Below, piece after piece: positions 57,960 to 64,000 of a stretch of DNA of 64,000 nucleotides (position 1 is the stretch's first letter; each line of letters begins with the position of its first letter). This DNA comes from Mimachlamys varia. Its lineage: Eukaryota > Mollusca > Bivalvia > Pectinida > Pectinidae. The position numbers and the translations under genes are program-made. Under the pieces are notes generated by a model. It made no database searches. It was not told the origin of the DNA and worked only from the letters and a program-made list of their open reading frames with translations. The DNA lies in NCBI GenBank assembly GCA_947623455.1, contig OX392529.1:58795186-58859185 (forward strand). Direction: 5' to 3'.

Positions 57960-60900
57960 ACAAACATCTCACTGATTGGTGATGTCAGATCCATCTACAA
58001 AAATATCACTGATTGGTGACATCAGATCCATCTACAAATATCTCAGTTTTGGTGACATCAGATCCATCTACAAATATCTCATTGATTGGTGACATCAGAT
58101 CAATCTACAAATATCTCACTGATTGGTGACGTCAGATCCATCTACAAAAATCTCACTGATTCGTGACATCAGATCCATCTACAAAAATCTCACTGATTGG
58201 TAACGTCAGATCCATCTACAAAAATCTCACTGATTGGTGACATCAGATCCATCTACAAAAATATCACTGATTGGTAACGTCAGATCCATCTACAAAAATA
58301 TCACTGATTGGTGACATCAGATCCATCTAAAAAAACCTCACTGGTTGGCGACATCAGATCCATCTACAAATATCTCACTGATTGGCGACATCAGATCCAT
58401 CTACAAATATCTCACTGATTGGTGACATCAGATCCATCTACAAAAATCTCACTGATTGGTAACGTCAGATCCATCTACAAAAATCTCACTGATTCGTGAC
58501 ATCAGATCCATCTACAAACATCTCACTGATTGGTAACGTCAGATCCATCTACAAAAATCTCACTGATTGGTGACATCAGATCCATCTACAAAAATCTCAC
58601 TGATTGGTGACATCAGATCCATCTACAAATATCTCACTGATTGGTGATATCAGATTCATCTACAAATATCTCACTGATTGGGGACATCAGATCCATTTAG
58701 AAAAATTTCACTGATTGGTGACATCAGATCCATCTACAAATATCTCATTGATTGGCGACATCAGATCCATCTACAAATATCTCACTGATTGGTGACATCA
58801 GATCCATCTACAAATATCTCACTGATTGGTGACATCAGATCCATCTACAAATATCTCACTGATTGGGGACATCAGATCCATCTACAAATATCTCACTGAT
58901 TGGTGACGTCAGATCCATCTACAAAAATCTCACTGATTGGTGACATCAGATCCATCTACAAATATCTCACTGATTGGTAACGTCAGATCCATCTACAAAA
59001 ATATCACTGATTGGTGACGTCAGATCCATCTACAAAAATATCACTGAGTGGTGACGTCAGATCCATCTACAAACATCTCACTGATTGGTGATGTCAGATC
59101 CATCTACAAAAATATCACTGATTGGTGACATCAGATCCATCTACAAATATCTCAGTTTTGGTGACATCAGATCCATCTACAAATATCTCACTGATTGGTG
59201 ACATCAGATCAATCTACAAATATCTCACTGATTGGTGACGTCAGATCCATCTACAAAAATCTCACTGATTCGTGACATAAGATCCATCTACAAACATCTC
59301 ACTGATTGGTAACGTCAGATCCATCTACAAAAATATCACTGATTGGTGACGTCAGATCCATCTACAAAAATCTCACTGATTGGTGACATCAGATCCATCT
59401 ACAAATATCTCACTGATTGGTGATATCAGATTCATCTACAAATATCTCACTGATTGGGGACATCAGATCCATTTAGAAAAATCTCACTGATTGGTGACGT
59501 CAGATCCATCTACAAATATCTCATTGATTGGCGACATCAGATCCATCTACAAATATCTCACTGATTGGGGACATCAGATCCATCTACAAAAATATCACTG
59601 ATTGGTGACATCAGATCCATCTACAAATGTCTCACTGATTGGTGATATCAGATCCATCTAAAAAAATCTCACTGATTGGTGACATCAGATCCATCTACAA
59701 ATATCTCACTGATTGGTGACATCAGATCCATCTACAAATATCTCACTGATTGGTGACATCAGATCCATCTACAAATATCTCACTGATTAGTGATATCAGA
59801 TCCATCTACAAATATCTCACTGATTGGTGACATCAGATCCATCTACAAATATCTCACTGATTGGTGACATCAGATCCATCTACAAATATCTCACTGATTT
59901 GTGACATCAGATCCATCTAAAAAAATCTCACTGATTGGTGACATCAGATCCATCTACAAATATCTCACTGATTGGTAACGTCAGATCCATCTACAAATAT
60001 CTCACTGATTGGTGACGTCAGATCCATCTACAAATATCTCACTGATTGGTGACGTCAGATCCATCTACAAATATCTCACTGATTGGGGACATCAGATTCA
60101 TTTACAAATATCTCACTGATTGGTGACATCAGATCCATCTACAAATATCTCACTGATTGGTGACATCAGATCCATCTACAAATATCTCACTGATTGGTGA
60201 TATCAGATCCATCTACAAATATCTCACTGATTGGTAACGTCAGATCCATCTACAAATATCTCACTGATTGGTGACATCAGATCCATCTACAAAAATCTCA
60301 CTGATTGGTAACGTCAGATCCATCTACAAAAATCTCACTGATTGGTGACATCAGATCCATCTACAAAAATATCACTGATTGGTGACATCAGATCCATCTA
60401 CAAATATTTCACTGATTGGTAACGTCAGATCCATCTACAAAAATCTCACTGATTGGTGACATCAGATCCATCTAAAAAAACCTCACTGATTGGCGACATC
60501 AGATCCATCTACAAATATCTCACTGATTGGCGACATCTGATCCATCTACAAATATCTCACTGATTGGTGACATCAGATCCATCTACAAAAATCTCACTGA
60601 TTGGTAACGTCAGATCCATCTACAAAAATCTCACTGATTCGTGACATCAGATCCATCTACAAAAATATCACTGATTGGTGACGTCAGATCCATCTACAAA
60701 TATCTCACTGATTGGTGACGTCAGATCCATCTACAAAAATCTCACTGATTGGTGACATCAGATCCATCTACAAATATCTCACTGATTGGTAACGTCAGAT
60801 CCATCTACAAAAATATCACTGATTGGTGACGTCAGATCCATCTACAAAAATATCACTGATTGGTGACGTCAGATCCATCTACAAACATCTCACTGATTGG

Positions 60901-63800
60901 TGATGTCAGATCCATCTACAAAAATATCACTGATTGGTGACATCAGATCCATCTACAAATATCTCAGTTTTGGTGACATCAGATCCATCTACAAATATCT
61001 CACTGATTGGTGACATCAGATCAATCTACAAATATCTCACTGATTGGTGACGTCAGATCCATCTACAAAAATCTCACTGATTCGTGACATCAGATCCATC
61101 TACAAACATCTCACTGATTGGTAACGTCAGATCCATCTACAAAAATCTCACTGATTGGTGACGTCAGATCCATCTACAAATATCTCATTGATTGGCGACA
61201 TCAGATCCATCTACAAATATCTCACTGATTGGTGACATCAGATCCATCTACAAAAATCTCACTGATTGGTGACGTCAGATCCATCTACAAAAATCTCACT
61301 GATTCGTGACATCAGATCCATCTACAAACATCTCACTGATTGGTAACGTCAGATCCATCTACAAAAATCTCACTGATTGGTGACGTCAGATCCATCTACA
61401 AAAATCTCACTGATTGGTGACATCAGATCCATCTACAAATATCTCACTGATTGGTGATATCAGATTCATCTACAAATATCTCACTGATTGGGGACATCAG
61501 ATCCATTTAGAAAAATCTCACTGATTGGTGACATCAGATCCATCTACAAATATCTCATTGATTGGCGACATCAGATCCATCTACAAATATCTCACTGATT
61601 GGTGATATCAGATTCATCTACAAATATCTCACTGATTGGGGACATCAGATCCATCTACAAAAATATCACTGATTGGTGACGTCAGATCCATCTACAAATA
61701 TCTCACTGATTGGTGACGTCAGATCCATCTACAAAAATCTCACTGATTGGTGACATCAGATCCATCTACAAATATCTCACTGATTGGTAACGTCAGATCC
61801 ATCTACAAAAATATCACTGATTGGTGACGTCAGATCCATCTACAAAAATATCACTGATTGGTGACGTCAGATCCATCTACAAACATCTCACTGATTGGTG
61901 ATGTCAGATCCATCTACAAAAATATCACTGATTGGTGACATCAGATCCATCTACAAATATCTCAGTTTTGGTGACATCAGATCCATCTACAAATATCTCA
62001 CTGATTGGTGACATCAGATCAATCTACAAATATCTCACTGATTGGTGACGTCAGATCCATCTGCAAAAATCTCACTGATTCGTGACATCAGATCCATCTA
62101 CAAAAATCTCACTGATTGGTAACGTCAGATCCATCTACAAAAATATCACTGATTGGTGACATCAGATCCATCTAAAAAAACCTCACTGGTTGGCGACATC
62201 AGATCCATCTACAAATATCTCACTGATTGGCGACATCAGATCCATCTACAAATATCTCACTGATTGGTGACATCAGATCCATCTACAAAAATCTCACTGA
62301 TTGGTAACGTCAGATCCATCTACAAAAATCTCACTGATTCGTGACATCAGATCCATCTACAAACATCTCACTGATTGGTAACGTCAGATCCATCTACAAA
62401 AATATCACTGATTGGTGATATCAGATCCATCTACAAAAATCTCACTGATTGGTGACATCAGATCCATCTACAAATATCTCACTGATTGGTGATATCAGAT
62501 TCATCTACAAATATCTCACTGATTGGGGACATCAGATCCATTTAGAAAAATCTCACTGATTGGTGACATCAGATCCATCTACAAATATCTCATTGATTGG
62601 CGACATCAGATCCATCTACAAATATCTCACTGATTGGTGACATCAGATCCATCTACAAATATCTCACTGATTGGTGACGTTAGATCCATCTACAAATATC
62701 TCACTGATTGGTGACGTCAGATCCATCTACAAACATCTCACTGATTGGTGATGTCAGATCCATCTACAAAAATATCACTGATTGGTGACATCAGATCCAT
62801 CTACAAATATCTCAGTTTTGGTGACATCAGATCCATCTACAAATATCTCACTGATTGGTGACATCAGATCAATCTACAAATATCTCACTGATTGGTGACG
62901 TCAGATCCATCTACAAAAATCTCACTGATTCGTGACATAAGATCCATCTACAAACATCTCACTGATTGGTAACGTCAGATCCATCTACAAAAATATCACT
63001 GATTGGTGACGTCAGATCCATCTACAAAAATCTCACTGATTGGTGACATCAGATCCATCTACAAATATCTCACTGATTGGTGATATCAGATTCATCTACA
63101 AAAATATCACTGATTGGGGACATCAGATCCATTTACAAAAATCTCACTGATTGGTGACGTCAGATCCATCTACAAATATCTCATTGATTGGCGACATCAG
63201 ATCCATCTACAAATATCTCACTGATTGGTGACATCAGATCCATCTACAAAAATATCACTGATTGGTGACGTCAGATCCATCTACAAATATCTCACTGATT
63301 GGTGACATTAGATCCATCTACAAAAATCTCACTGATTGGTGACATCAGATCCATCTACAAATATCTCACTGATTGGTGACGTCAGATCCATCTACAAATA
63401 TCTCACTGATTGGTGACGTTAGATCCATCTACAAAAATCTCACTGATTGGTGACATCAGATCCATCTACAAATATCTCACTGATTGGTGACGTTAGATCC
63501 ATCTACAAATATCTCACTGATTGGTAACGTCAGATCCATCTACAAAAATATCACTGATTGGTGACGTCAGATCCATCTACAAAAATATCACTGATTGGTG
63601 ACGTCAGATCCATCTACAAACATCTCACTGATTGGTGATGTCAGATCCATCTACAAAAATATCACTGATTGGTGACATCAGATCCATCTACAAATATCTC
63701 AGTTTTGGTGACATCAGATCCATCTACAAATATCTCACTGATTGGTGACATCAGATCAATCTACAAAAATCTAACTAATTTGTGACGTCAGATCCATCTA
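57960..63800 (+). repeat. Satellite right part, ~0.8-1.8 kb higher-order repeats
   Basis: The CTCAGTTTTGGTGACATCAG landmark occurs near 58042, 59151, 60963, 61971, 62811 and 63698. It is often followed by ATCAATCTACAAATATC and a GATTCGTGACAT unit. Spacings (about 1109, 1812, 1008, 840, 887) vary by whole units, so the higher-order unit is shorter and less regular than in blocks A and B. Confidence 0.75.
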
Positions 63801-64000
63801 CAAAAATATCACTGATTGGTGACATCAGATCCATCTACAAATATCTCACTGATTGGTGACATCAGATCAATCTACAAAAATCTAACTAATTTGTGACGTC
63901 AGATCCATCTACAAAAATATCACTGATTGGTGACGTTAGATCCATCTACAAATATCTCACTGATTGGTGATATCAGATCCATCTACAGAAATCCCAATGA

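Larger units (their letters stand above)
38850..64000 (+). repeat. 37-bp satellite, main block, ~680 units, runs off the window
   Basis: The unit is CACTGATTGGTGACRTCAGA plus TCCATCTACAAATATCT. Common variants alter the core (TGACATCA, TGACGTCA, TGATATCA, TGATGTCA, TAACGTCA, TGACGTTA), GGTG to GGGG, or AAATATCT to AAAAATCT or AAAAATATC. A 36-bp variant CTCAGTTTTGGTGAC recurs as a landmark. All units face the same way. No gene interrupts the block and no open frame of interest can persist, since 37 is not a multiple of three. Its size suggests heterochromatin, possibly (peri)centromeric; that is inference. Confidence 0.96.

Noticed and set aside
38850..64000. CRISPR-like regular repeats
   Set aside because: Units are contiguous with no unique spacers, in eukaryotic sequence; it is a satellite.

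Overview
The window looks like nuclear DNA from a marine mollusc, most likely a bivalve. It is AT-rich and intron-bearing. It carries interspersed repeats I associate with bivalve genomes: elements framed by AAGAGGCC/GGGCCTCTT ends with internal AAGGTCA units, a tRNA-derived SINE with a conserved core, and small ATGCCCC...GGGGCAT elements. No ordinary single-copy host gene is recognisable. Almost every coding segment belongs to a mobile element or a multicopy, element-like gene family. Family names come from memory of protein patterns; no search was run.

Layout. 25-2460: 2.4 kb non-autonomous element with 133-bp terminal inverted repeats (TIRs) and TA flanks. 3975-6491: bivalve-type interspersed repeats. 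7240-13427: 6.2 kb DNA transposon with TA flanks, carrying a four-exon gene of about 1,124 codons for a putative DDE transposase, broken by two single-base deletions. 13.4-15.4 kb: gene-free, with two short ATGCCCC elements. 15.4-26.9 kb: the most unusual part. A 1.7 kb array of 21-bp palindromic units lies just upstream of an integrase-like N-terminal fragment on the plus strand, and a lone C-terminal exon of the same kind of protein follows at 20.8 kb. A SAM/HECT ubiquitin-ligase-like gene on the minus strand faces it and is preceded by a second array of related 21-bp palindromic units. The outer edges of the two arrays are inverted A-rich matches, with a possible TAACA target duplication, so the whole block may be one 11.5 kb two-gene mobile element.

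27-36.6 kb: more interspersed repeats, including an array of 145-bp units each with a TCAAGGTCA-like motif, a SINE, a degraded Mutator-like transposase fragment, a 671-bp foldback element, two tRNA-like sequences and a decayed mariner copy. 36.6-64 kb: a satellite of about 700 units of 37 bp, interrupted by a second mariner with intact ends. The satellite has kilobase-scale higher-order duplication, and its main variable site is the CpG of a TGACGTCA core.

The genes do not form a host pathway. The possible functional links are within elements: the DDE gene with its TIRs, and the integrase and HECT genes between the paired palindromic arrays. Most reading frames are damaged. The HECT gene is closest to intact, with one in-frame TAG and its catalytic-type cysteine preserved.
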